From Flavobacteriales bacterium (lineage in GTDB: Bacteria > Bacteroidota > Bacteroidia > Flavobacteriales_D > Crocinitomicaceae): 55,398 bases of DNA. The notes beneath the pieces were generated by a model. That model was not told the origin of the DNA, searched no databases, and saw only the letters and a program-made list of their open reading frames with translations. The stretch lies in assembly GCA_947447525.1 (NCBI GenBank), contig CANFJL010000015.1, positions 1-55,398 on the forward strand, read 5' to 3'. Shown piece after piece: positions 44,045 to 52,734 of this stretch. The first letter of the stretch is position 1. The number at the start of each line of letters is the position of its first letter. A program made the position numbers and the translations under genes.

Positions 44045-44791
44045 TTAATGGCGAATAATCACCTTTCTGTTGAAGGGTTTGAAACTCTGACCTTCAAAGG
44101 TGATGAAATAAACACCACTCTTGAATTCAGATACATCAAGTTTTTTGTTTGAATAAATAGTTTCTTTTAATATAACATTTCCAAGTACATCAACCATTTT
44201 CATACTCGCAGTTTCAGCACCATTTAAGGTAATGTTTAAGTAATCACTTGAAGGGTTGGGAGCAATAGTTACAGAAGCAACATCTTTAATCGGCTTAACA
44301 GCCGCAACAACTTCAATTAAAAGATCCACTGAATCAACAAAGTTGATGCCATCACTTGAAACATAGTAACGATAATGAGCCAAACAAGGCTGGCCAATAT
44401 CGTCTGGATCAATCGCTACTTTCAGTTTTCCATATTCGCCATCACCTATAGGAAATAAAGCACTTACCGGCGTTGTCCAAGGATTCGTTGCCATTTGACC
44501 GGAAGAATAACAGGTCCCTCCAAAAGGATCTGTTGCATGTCCCCAACAAAAAGCATCTGTCCAACCAGTTGGAACATCTATACGAGTTCTTGTAATGCGC
44601 CAATTGCGTGTTAAACCTGTATTGTTGTAAATGTTAAACGGAACATCAAAAACGGTTAATGATGGTGCACCCATGCCGTAAGTTTGACCCGAAAGTTCTG
44701 TGGTTTGGCCATCAACATAAATATTGATGTTATTTTGAGCAAAACTGCTAAGTGAGAAGAAAGTTAATAGAATGAAAATATATAATTTCAT
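44045..44791 (-). CDS. T9SS type A sorting-domain protein (secreted)
   Basis: A 248-residue exported protein with a signal peptide (MKLYIFILLTFFSLSSFAQ). The passenger has an Ig-like pattern (FDVPFNIYNNTGLTRNWRIT, RTRIDVPTGWTDAFCWG) and several aromatic residues, as in other short Bacteroidota surface proteins; I cannot name a function. The C-terminal segment VTIAPNPSSDYLNITLNG to the end is a type A sorting domain. A strong promoter lies 22 nt upstream; it is divergent from the TlpA operon. Confidence 0.82.
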   Translation of the reverse strand: MKLYIFILLTFFSLSSFAQNNINIYVDGQTTELSGQTYGMGAPSLTVFDVPFNIYNNTGLTRNWRITRTRIDVPTGWTDAFCWGHATDPFGGTCYSSGQMATNPWTTPVSALFPIGDGEYGKLKVAIDPDDIGQPCLAHYRYYVSSDGINFVDSVDLLIEVVAAVKPIKDVASVTIAPNPSSDYLNITLNGAETASMKMVDVLGNVILKETIYSNKKLDVSEFKSGVYFITFEGQSFKPFNRKVIIRH

Positions 44792-44813
44792 GAGCTTGTA
44801 ATTTCGTTTAAAA

Positions 44814-44843
44814 CAAATATAACTTAAAATATGCCAGATTCAA
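44814..44843 (-). promoter_or_regulatory. Bacteroidota-type promoter of the T9SS cargo gene
   Basis: On the minus strand TTG (44843-44841), a 19-nt spacer, then TATATTTG (44821-44814): a full match to TTG-N19-TAnnTTTG, 22 nt before the start codon at 44791. Confidence 0.75.
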
Positions 44844-44884
44844 AAAACCACACTTATTTTTTATATTATTTAAATTCAATAATG

Positions 44885-44892
44885 TAACTTTG
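44885..44892 (+). promoter_or_regulatory. -7 box (TAACTTTG) of the TlpA operon
   Basis: Exact TAnnTTTG match 46 nt before the ATG at 44939, in the 147-bp divergent spacer. The -33 position reads ATA, so the match is partial. Confidence 0.45.
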
Positions 44893-44938
44893 ATTCTGCA
44901 AGGTTTTTGAAAAAGAACTAAAAACTAAATTATTTTAA

Positions 44939-45451
44939 ATGAAAAAAGTACTCTTCTCTCTATTATTTATCTTCGTTGCGAGCTCATATTTTGCTCAACA
45001 TGACGGCGGACTTCTTGAAAACAAAAAACTTCCTTCTGTCAAGTTAAAAGACATGAAAGGAAATACGATTAATACTGCTGAATTAGGTTTCAAGGGGCCT
45101 GTCGTAATTAGTTTTTGGGCAACTTGGTGTGCTCCTTGTAAGAAAGAATTGAATACAATTCATGATTTATATACCGACTGGCAAGAAGAAACGGGTGTTC
45201 AATTGGTTGCCGTTTCCATAGATGACGAAAAAACAAAAAGTCAAGTTCCTATTTATGTTAATGGTAGAGCGTGGGAATATTTAGTATTAATGGATCCTAA
45301 TGGAGATTTTAAACGTGCAATGGGGGTAAACAATGTTCCCCATACTTTTTTGATTGATCAACAAGGAAACATTGTCTATTCTCATAACAATTATGCCCCT
45401 GGTGATGAGGAAAAATTGTATGAAGAAATTAAAAAATTGACGAAACAATAG
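44939..45451 (+). CDS. TlpA-family thioredoxin-fold protein
   Basis: A 170-residue periplasmic thioredoxin-fold reductase. Signal peptide MKKVLFSLLFIFVASSYFAQ is followed by a TlpA domain with C64-AP-C67 in FWATWCAPCKKEL and the cis-proline segment NVPHTFLIDQQG. It is first in a three-gene operon; DUF6029 follows after 5 nt. In this phylum TlpA, DUF6029 and Omp28 are often neighbours, which suggests redox care of the cysteines in Omp28. Confidence 0.9.
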   Translation: MKKVLFSLLFIFVASSYFAQHDGGLLENKKLPSVKLKDMKGNTINTAELGFKGPVVISFWATWCAPCKKELNTIHDLYTDWQEETGVQLVAVSIDDEKTKSQVPIYVNGRAWEYLVLMDPNGDFKRAMGVNNVPHTFLIDQQGNIVYSHNNYAPGDEEKLYEEIKKLTKQ

Positions 45452-45456
45452 TCTGA

Positions 45457-47118
45457 ATGATTAAAAAAATACTACTAATTCTGTTGCTTTCTCCTACAGT
45501 CTTATACTCACAAGGTAATTTAACAGGAAACATTGAAAGCACTTTCCAATATCTAAATCAAGATTCCATCATTGGAGCCAATCAACCTGCATCAAAGGGT
45601 TTGCTTAACTCTTACATGAATGTTTTTTACACGAATGGAAATTTTAAGGCCGGTATGCGTTTAGAATCTTATTTACCACGAATCCAGGGATATCCAAATC
45701 GTTTTGATGGCACTGGAATCGGTATGCGTTACATTGGCTATGTAAATAATTTAGTAGATGTAACATTAGGCTCTTTTTATGAGCAATTTGGTAGTGGACT
45801 TTCCTTCCGCGCATATGAAGACAGGTCTTTAGGTTATGATAATATGATGGATGGTGCAAGGATTATTGTGCGTCCAAAAAAAGGAATTGTCATTAAAGGT
45901 GTTTATGGTTATCAGCGCTTGTCTTTTCAAAAAGGACAAATAATTCATGGTGATGGAATCGTTAGAGGTATAGACGGCGAAGTACATTTAAACGAGGCTA
46001 TTGATAAAATGAAGTCCTTCCCCTTAGACATTGTATTAGGGGCTTCTTTTGTAAGTAAATTTCAGGCAGATGATGATGATGCATTGATTCTTCCTCAAAA
46101 TGTTGCTGCATATGGTGGTCGTGCCAAGTTGAGGTATAAAAACTTTTATCTAGACGGCGAATATATTCTGAAAGAACAAGACCCATCAAGTGACAATGGA
46201 AAAATATTTAATTATGGTCATGCAGGGGTATTTAATTTAAGTTATACTCAAAAAGGATTAGGGATTTTGGTCTCTGGGAAATCTGTCGATAACATGAGTT
46301 ATCGTTCGGATAGGAATAAAGATTTACAAGATGTATTCATCAATTATCTTCCATCACTGAATAAAACTCATTCCTATAATTTAGTTGCTACGCTTTATCC
46401 TTATGCGACCCAACCCTTAGGTGAAGTGGCTTTTCAGGCTGATGTATTATATACTTTTAAAAAGGGATCTACATTGGGTGGAAAGTATGGGACTACCATT
46501 GGCGGTAATTTTTCAACGACTTACAGACCAATGCATCACACAAGTGGAATAAATCCCTTAGATTCAACAGGAGTTACTTATACTTCTCGCTTATTTGATC
46601 TTAGTGATAGCCTTTATTGGCAGGACATTAATTTTAATATTTCTAAGAAGTTCAATAAAAAATTCAGTACAATCCTAAGTTTTTATAGTATTAAAATAAA
46701 CAATGATGTTGCTAAAATATCTAATGATGCCCATGGTATTATTCATGCTTCTATAGGGGTAATTGAGGTGTCATATAAAATTAATACCCATCACTCTTTG
46801 CGCGCTGAATTTCAAGGATGTTTTGTTCAAAAAGAAAATGGACTGATTAAGGATAAGGGAAATTGGGCAACAGGTTTGATTGAATATACGATTTCTCCAA
46901 GTTGGTTTTTTAGTTTTATGAATCAATATAATTATGGGAATCCTGTAATTGACAAACGCGTTAATTATCCAATTCTAACCTGTGGTTATATTAAAGACGC
47001 AACGCGATTTACGGTTTCCTATGGACGTCAGCGTGCTGGTTTATTTTGTGTTGGTGGGGTATGTAGATTCGTCCCAGCGTCTAATGGATTAACATTGAGT
47101 TTCACCCAAAGTTTTTAA
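45457..47118 (+). CDS. DUF6029 family outer-membrane-type protein
   Basis: A 553-residue protein with a signal peptide (MIKKILLILLLSPTVLYSQ) and an all-beta pattern rich in aromatic residues, as in outer membrane barrels. It matches DUF6029, with the family's marker segment LGSFYEQFGSGLSFRAYEDR. The last residue is Phe (FTQSF), as required by the Bam machinery for barrel insertion. It stands between TlpA (5-nt gap) and Omp28 (1-nt gap), so the three are translated from one message. No function has been shown; it may be a channel or docking barrel for Omp28. Confidence 0.82.
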   Translation: MIKKILLILLLSPTVLYSQGNLTGNIESTFQYLNQDSIIGANQPASKGLLNSYMNVFYTNGNFKAGMRLESYLPRIQGYPNRFDGTGIGMRYIGYVNNLVDVTLGSFYEQFGSGLSFRAYEDRSLGYDNMMDGARIIVRPKKGIVIKGVYGYQRLSFQKGQIIHGDGIVRGIDGEVHLNEAIDKMKSFPLDIVLGASFVSKFQADDDDALILPQNVAAYGGRAKLRYKNFYLDGEYILKEQDPSSDNGKIFNYGHAGVFNLSYTQKGLGILVSGKSVDNMSYRSDRNKDLQDVFINYLPSLNKTHSYNLVATLYPYATQPLGEVAFQADVLYTFKKGSTLGGKYGTTIGGNFSTTYRPMHHTSGINPLDSTGVTYTSRLFDLSDSLYWQDINFNISKKFNKKFSTILSFYSIKINNDVAKISNDAHGIIHASIGVIEVSYKINTHHSLRAEFQGCFVQKENGLIKDKGNWATGLIEYTISPSWFFSFMNQYNYGNPVIDKRVNYPILTCGYIKDATRFTVSYGRQRAGLFCVGGVCRFVPASNGLTLSFTQSF

Positions 47119-47119
47119 T

Positions 47120-48058
47120 ATGAAAAGCTACTTAACCTTCTTTGCAATAGCTTGTATTTCTTTATTTATGGTCTCTTGTGATCATGTAGAAAATCCTTAT
47201 CCTCCTGGAACAAGTAATGAATTAGACACTACGCTTTATCCTGGAAATTGGAGTAATTATGTTGCAAATGAATGGCCGGTTTTTTCACCGAATACTAATT
47301 TATTGCGCAATGTACTTATTGAGGATTATACGGGTCATAAATGCATTTTTTGTCCCGCAGCAGGTGATTTAGCACATCAGTTGGAAGAGGCAAATCCTAA
47401 TCGAGTTTTTGTTGCTTCTATTCATGCAGGACCGCAAGGAATTGGAGATTTTCAAACTGTTTCTGCACCTGAATATCCTCTTGACTTTACCAATCCTCAA
47501 GGAGTAGCAATAGGGATATATTTTGGCACCAATGATGGTGGATTTCCAGGAAATCCAAGAGGAACCGTGAACCGCTTTAATAATGGCACCATTTTTCAAA
47601 GTCCAACGCAATGGACCAATATGACCAATACGATGTTGGCGGACAATAATTTAAAAGTGAATATGCAATCAGCTCTTAATTATTATCCTACTACTAAAGG
47701 AGCTTTTTTACATCTAGAAATAGAAAAATTGGATGCAACCTTAAATGATGCTTTGGGTGTTGTTTCTTATTTGATTGAAGATTCATTAGTGGGTGATCAG
47801 AAAATGAGCGATAACAGTCACAATACAGCCTATACGCATCGTGACATCCATAGAGGAAATTTAAATCAACTTACCTTTGGGCGAACACTTACCGGTGCCG
47901 ATCTTATCAATGGAAAGTATTATGTTAATTATAGTTTTTTAGTTCCCAATCAGTTAGATGGGAATTATAATGCACAAAACATGCATATTATATCATATGT
48001 ATACAATAAAGTAACTTGGGAAATTTATCAAGTGGTAAAACAAAAGATTGCACCCTAA
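47120..48058 (+). CDS. Omp28-related lipoprotein
   Basis: A 312-residue surface/outer-membrane lipoprotein. The signal peptide ends in a lipobox with C20 (SLFMVSC). The N-terminal third carries a thioredoxin-like C75-IF-C78 in EDYTGHKCIFCPAAGD, the Omp28 signature. The rest is beta-rich. The TlpA protein encoded two genes upstream could keep this cysteine pair reduced. The Omp28 of Porphyromonas is an outer membrane adhesin-like protein, but the role here is open. Confidence 0.87.
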   Translation: MKSYLTFFAIACISLFMVSCDHVENPYPPGTSNELDTTLYPGNWSNYVANEWPVFSPNTNLLRNVLIEDYTGHKCIFCPAAGDLAHQLEEANPNRVFVASIHAGPQGIGDFQTVSAPEYPLDFTNPQGVAIGIYFGTNDGGFPGNPRGTVNRFNNGTIFQSPTQWTNMTNTMLADNNLKVNMQSALNYYPTTKGAFLHLEIEKLDATLNDALGVVSYLIEDSLVGDQKMSDNSHNTAYTHRDIHRGNLNQLTFGRTLTGADLINGKYYVNYSFLVPNQLDGNYNAQNMHIISYVYNKVTWEIYQVVKQKIAP

Positions 48059-48103
48059 TTGGAAGTCTAGTTTTCAGGGTATTCAAAATATTTATTTTTT
48101 AAT

Positions 48104-50524
48104 GTGATCAAGCTGCGTACTTTTTTTTGGAACTTACTTCCGTGGTTTGCGCCCTTATTTTTTCTCTTTTTGCTTTTGCGAACTTTTGTTTATTTTCAAT
48201 TGCAGGGTTCACCAATTATTGCTGATACGCATCTTTCGTTTATTTGGTGGGGCTTGCTATACGATTTTTTACTAGTGTTTGGAATTTGGGGTGTTGCATC
48301 TCTTTTATTTACTAGTTTACAAGCGCTCCTTCCAAAAGTAAAATTTACTTTTTTATTTTTTCTTCTTCCCCTAATACTACTATATTCGAATGTCATTTTA
48401 GATCAATGCTATCTTACCATGGGGGAGCCACTCGATGAATCAATTTTCTTGTTCAGTAAAGAAGAATTGTGGATTATTTTAGGGCTGCAACAGCGGCTTA
48501 CTTTAGCAACAAGTCTTGCGCTCCTTGCTCTTCTCCTTATTTACTTTTTGCTGGTCCGATTATTCTATTTCGTATTAAAAAATAAGCCGATTTTTTCCAA
48601 CTCCTATTTATTTTATTTCTCGTGTTTGGCACTATTGTACCTTCCCTTTTCTCGATATACAAAAACAGAAAACTTGAGCCAAGAGGCTATCGTAAATAAT
48701 AGATTGTTATTTTTTTTAGATGAATGTATTCGCTTTTCAATTCAACCTGAACGCAGTTCAAAGAAAATTTACAAAGCAGATTTTAAGAATTTAAATCCGG
48801 AATTTTATGGTTCAACTCAGACAAATGGAATTTTTCCAACATGGCATAAATTACCCAATAAAAGTTCCTTAAGTCCATATTTTAATAGAACGAGCAATGG
48901 AAAACCTCCAAATATTGTTTTTATTATTGGCGAAAGCATGTCCTCTGATTTCTTTGGCGAAAGAAGTAAAAACACAGGTTGCATAATGCCCTTTATGGAT
49001 TCTTTGTCAAAAAAATCTCTTTATTTCCCGAATACTTTTTCAACTTCTCAGCGCACTCACAATGTTCTACCATCTATTTTTTCTTCAGTCCCCAATGTTA
49101 TTGATGGTGCTGTATTTCAACAAATAGCGTATCCAAATCATTGGTCTTTAATGGGCTTGTTAAGAAAGTTTTATTATTCTAGTTTCTATTGCGGAGTAGA
49201 TCTTCAATATTTAAATATGCAGGGATTCATGGATTATCATCAAGTAGATTATTCGGTTAATCATTGGTCTAATGCAAGAGTTCAGCACTCAGATAGTATC
49301 AATAGCCCTTGGGGATTCCCTGATGAAGACCTCTTCAAACAAGCTATCGAAGATGATTCACTTTCAAAGCACCAAAATAAAGCCAGGTTTAAAATCTTTT
49401 TAACCATCAGTTCACACGACCCGTTTATTTATCCAGAGAAGTCTCTGTATACCCAGCAAGTTATCGAAAAAGCAGCGACAATATCAAACCCTATTAATCG
49501 CAATTTAATTTTAAAGAATGCCTCCAATTTTGGCTCTTTTACTTATTGTGACGCACAAATTAAAGCCTTTCTAAAGGAACAATCCAAATTACCTGACTAC
49601 CACAATACTATATACATTATAACAGGCGATCATGGGTCTGAGTTATATAATGCAAGCAAGTTGTCTAAATATAATGTCCCATTGGTTATTTTTTCACCGT
49701 TATTGAAGCGAAACTTTAAATCCAAGGCACTTGTTTCTCATAATGACCTTGCGCCTAGTTTACTGAATTATTTACGTTTAAACTATTCAATACCCTTACC
49801 AGATAGCATTCCATTTGTTGGAAACGAATTACTTTTCCTCCCTAATTTTAAGGCCAATCGAGCTTTTGTTTTTACAACGAATAAATTGAAAAGCGAAGAA
49901 GGAATATTTTACGACAAAGTTTATTTGGCCAATCAAGTTTATTTATTACATAAAGATTTGTCTCTTTCGAAAAAGTCAGATTCAAAAGCAGGATCTTTTT
50001 TTAAAGAGCAGTTTTCTCAATATCAATTTTTTAGTCAATATTGTATTAATCAAAATAATCTTGTTCCAACTCAGCAATACCATCTATGGTATGGAAATAG
50101 GGGGTGGGTTCAAGTTAAAAGTAAAGAATCCTTATCCGATCCATCCTACTCCAATAATCGGATGGTCTTTTTGGGGTCTTTTGCTATACTTCCGAAACAG
50201 CAACAAAATATTAAAATTCAGGTTACTGGAATGGTGTTTTGTGGTAAGAAGGCTAATATAAATCTTTCAGGCGATGTTGTAATCAAACTAAAACACAATC
50301 GCTGGTTGAATAAAGAACAACTACTTTTCAAAGGGATTCGCCCAAATTTTGAGGAAAGATTCAAGCCCAATGCGTGGAATAAAATTGTTTATACGATAGA
50401 ATTTAACCCTTCTAAAACAAAAAAATTAAACAATCGGAAAGAGCTGTATTTGTATTTATTTAATGATCAAAAGGAAAGGATAAAAATTAAAGATCTAGAA
50501 TTAATTTTGAGTAAAAAAGTTTAG
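48104..50524 (+). CDS. LTA-synthase-like phosphoglycerol transferase/sulfatase
   Basis: An 806-residue membrane protein of the alkaline-phosphatase/sulfatase fold related to lipoteichoic-acid synthase. Residues 1-185 hold about five transmembrane helices (FAPLFFLFLLLRTFVYF, LLYDFLLVFGIWGVASLLF and others). The extracytoplasmic domain has the metal-site glutamate in IIGESMSSDFF (E277), a candidate threonine nucleophile in TSQRTHNVLPSI (T318) and the GDHGSELY motif. The last 220 residues have no clear match. The start is GTG at 48104, the only one that includes the first helix. The product is unknown: these Gram-negatives lack LTA, so it may decorate lipids or glycans. It follows the Omp28 gene by 45 bp. 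Confidence 0.85.
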   Translation: MIKLRTFFWNLLPWFAPLFFLFLLLRTFVYFQLQGSPIIADTHLSFIWWGLLYDFLLVFGIWGVASLLFTSLQALLPKVKFTFLFFLLPLILLYSNVILDQCYLTMGEPLDESIFLFSKEELWIILGLQQRLTLATSLALLALLLIYFLLVRLFYFVLKNKPIFSNSYLFYFSCLALLYLPFSRYTKTENLSQEAIVNNRLLFFLDECIRFSIQPERSSKKIYKADFKNLNPEFYGSTQTNGIFPTWHKLPNKSSLSPYFNRTSNGKPPNIVFIIGESMSSDFFGERSKNTGCIMPFMDSLSKKSLYFPNTFSTSQRTHNVLPSIFSSVPNVIDGAVFQQIAYPNHWSLMGLLRKFYYSSFYCGVDLQYLNMQGFMDYHQVDYSVNHWSNARVQHSDSINSPWGFPDEDLFKQAIEDDSLSKHQNKARFKIFLTISSHDPFIYPEKSLYTQQVIEKAATISNPINRNLILKNASNFGSFTYCDAQIKAFLKEQSKLPDYHNTIYIITGDHGSELYNASKLSKYNVPLVIFSPLLKRNFKSKALVSHNDLAPSLLNYLRLNYSIPLPDSIPFVGNELLFLPNFKANRAFVFTTNKLKSEEGIFYDKVYLANQVYLLHKDLSLSKKSDSKAGSFFKEQFSQYQFFSQYCINQNNLVPTQQYHLWYGNRGWVQVKSKESLSDPSYSNNRMVFLGSFAILPKQQQNIKIQVTGMVFCGKKANINLSGDVVIKLKHNRWLNKEQLLFKGIRPNFEERFKPNAWNKIVYTIEFNPSKTKKLNNRKELYLYLFNDQKERIKIKDLELILSKKV

Positions 50525-51777
50525 TTCTTTATTTCCCCAAGTAATTTAAAATCAACCCTTCTGTTAATATCTCTACCCTGTTGTGTAGTATTGGAGGCAA
50601 TAGGTTTGGTTAATCCATGATATTCTACAATTATTCTACCAGCATCCACCCCTTTTTGAACTAAATAATCTTTTACAGCATTGGCTCTTTTTCTAGAAAG
50701 ATCAAGGTTATATGCTGCATTTCCTACATTATCAGTATGTCCTGCAACTACTAAATAAAGTTCAGTTCTTTCTAGTAATCCCTTTGCTAAGGCATCTAAC
50801 CCAGCAAATTGACTCGGTTTTATAACAAATTGATCAAATCCAAATACTACATTTTCAGGTTGTTCTATTTCTTTTTTTGCAATGATTGTGGTATCTATTT
50901 CAACAGGTGGTATTATTTTAACAGGTGGCAAGTAATAATAGGAAAATAGGTCGTCTTGTTTTCCCTTGCTGTTTCTATTGCTAGAAAAGTAGCCACTCGT
51001 GTCTGTTATTGCTGCAAGCGCTAAATCATCATAAATCGAATTAAAACCCTCTCCAAGGTGTTTAATAGAATCATTTTCAAAAACAAATAGGTCGAAGCCA
51101 CCTATGCTCAATTTGTTATTGGAAGTAAAATAAATTTTATTCTTATATACAAACGGGAAACATTCTATTGAGTCTGAATTGATGTTCTTGAGCGCTATTG
51201 GTCGAGACCAGTCTTTTCCATTATAGTCAGAGTAATACAGGTCGTATTTCCCTCTTCCTTTTTCAAAATCCGAAGCATAGTATAGTTTCTTATTTGCTTC
51301 ATCATAAAATGGATGTGTTACATTGTATCCTTCGTTATTTAATGGAAATGCAAGTGGCAATGTCCAAGCATCTCCTTCTTTTGCAGAATAAAAAATCCCT
51401 AATTTATTTTTCTTTGAATAACTATTATTGGAGAAAAACACTAAAGTTCCAGCATCATTGGAACTTATAGGTCCGTCATGCATAGTTGAATTAATGGATA
51501 CTGGTATTTTGTAATCTTTACTATTGAAGGTTATTTCTTTGATTCCACATTGATCTACCCTGAATAAGTCAGTATATGGTTTCGCAATGTTTTCATCTAT
51601 TAACGCTTCATCTACGCTTGTATTTTTAGAAGCAGATACGAGAATAAATTCTTTACCAAAAGGTCTAATTCCAAAGTCATCAGTAGGGGTATTGTAACAT
51701 ACAGTATCCACCACCAATGTTTGAGCATTGACCGTCCCAAACAGGAGGGAAATAAATAAAAGGAAGTATTTAGGCAT
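50521..51777 (-). CDS. OmpA-family protein with PD40-like repeats
   Basis: A 418-residue outer membrane protein. A signal peptide (MPKYFLLFISLLFGTVNAQ) is followed by WD40-like/PD40 beta-propeller blades (LYYASDFEKGRGKYDLYYSD, KIYFTSNNKLSIGGFDLFVF, GYFSSNRNSKGKQDDLFSYY). The C-terminal OmpA domain (residues about 305-418) has AGHTDNVGNAAYNLDLSRKR and VDFKLLGE, which bind peptidoglycan. It is the third gene of the HYR adhesin - PorP/SprF - OmpA trio and may tether the machinery to the cell wall, as PorE-like proteins do. Confidence 0.9.
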   Translation of the reverse strand: MPKYFLLFISLLFGTVNAQTLVVDTVCYNTPTDDFGIRPFGKEFILVSASKNTSVDEALIDENIAKPYTDLFRVDQCGIKEITFNSKDYKIPVSINSTMHDGPISSNDAGTLVFFSNNSYSKKNKLGIFYSAKEGDAWTLPLAFPLNNEGYNVTHPFYDEANKKLYYASDFEKGRGKYDLYYSDYNGKDWSRPIALKNINSDSIECFPFVYKNKIYFTSNNKLSIGGFDLFVFENDSIKHLGEGFNSIYDDLALAAITDTSGYFSSNRNSKGKQDDLFSYYYLPPVKIIPPVEIDTTIIAKKEIEQPENVVFGFDQFVIKPSQFAGLDALAKGLLERTELYLVVAGHTDNVGNAAYNLDLSRKRANAVKDYLVQKGVDAGRIIVEYHGLTKPIASNTTQQGRDINRRVDFKLLGEIKN

Positions 51778-51780
51778 AAA

Positions 51781-52710
51781 TTAGTTGAAAAAACGAGGGC
51801 TATCAGCTTTCTTATTGGTTTTATTTAATTTTAATCTGATGGCTAATTCATGCGATTGTACGGAAACCCTGTTCAATTTATTTACAGGATAGGCATAAGA
51901 ATATCCAATGTATAATTTATCTTTTACATTTAAACCAATGATAGCACCGAGACTTCCTTTCAAGTGATAGGTCGCACCAAAATCGATCAGTTTATTAGCA
52001 GTAAACAATACATTTAAATCTAAATTAAGTGGTCCACCATATCCATACATGGTCATTACGCTAGGGCGAATATCCAAACGATTGCTTAATTTTAAGTCAG
52101 CACCAGCATAAGAGATATAGCCACTTTTATTGTCTACATACATGCTCATATCCATTCTGTTGAAACGAAATGCAGTTACACGAGGTTTAGAAAAACCAAC
52201 ATAAAACTTTTTAGAATATAATAAGAATCCAAACCCTGCATTAAAAGATAATCCTGTAGTTAAATTTTGAACCATATCTGGATCCCCTGGATCTGTAGTC
52301 TGAAGCTCAGACAACATTACATTTTGATTGATTCCAGTAAGTTTTAGGCCTGTTGAGAATTTCCAATTATTGTTCAATTTTAAATGGTATGCACCCACTA
52401 AGTTTACACTAGTGGATTGTACTGGACCCACTTCGTCTGCAACTATGGTTGCCCCCATCCCAAAATTATCAAATACATGAAAATTCCCAGAAATAGTTGC
52501 TGTTTGTGGTGCACCCGGCATTCCAACCCAATATTGAGACCCTAATACTGATATATCAGAATAGTCATTAGCCCCCGCTTGCGCAGGGTTTAATGTAAGG
52601 GCATTAAAGCGATATTGCTTGAAGCTTGGGTCATTTTGTGCATTTGCCGAACTGCTTATTGCGAGCATTGCAAGACAAAATGAAAATCCGATTATTTTTT
52701 TATTTTTCAT
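51781..52710 (-). CDS. PorP/SprF-family T9SS outer membrane protein
   Basis: A 309-residue barrel of the PorP/SprF family, needed for the secretion or surface attachment of partner type B cargo such as SprB. A signal peptide ends at ANAQ, followed by the typical NDPSFKQYRFNALTLNPAQA start and the QYWVGMPGAPQTATISGNF block. The C-terminus ends with phenylalanine-asparagine after a basic stretch. It lies 24 nt downstream of the HYR protein and 3 nt before the OmpA gene. Adjacent PorP-like barrels are usually specific for the neighbouring cargo. Confidence 0.92.
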   Translation of the reverse strand: MKNKKIIGFSFCLAMLAISSSANAQNDPSFKQYRFNALTLNPAQAGANDYSDISVLGSQYWVGMPGAPQTATISGNFHVFDNFGMGATIVADEVGPVQSTSVNLVGAYHLKLNNNWKFSTGLKLTGINQNVMLSELQTTDPGDPDMVQNLTTGLSFNAGFGFLLYSKKFYVGFSKPRVTAFRFNRMDMSMYVDNKSGYISYAGADLKLSNRLDIRPSVMTMYGYGGPLNLDLNVLFTANKLIDFGATYHLKGSLGAIIGLNVKDKLYIGYSYAYPVNKLNRVSVQSHELAIRLKLNKTNKKADSPRFFN

Positions 52711-52734
52711 AATATTTTTTTGAATGCTGTTATC

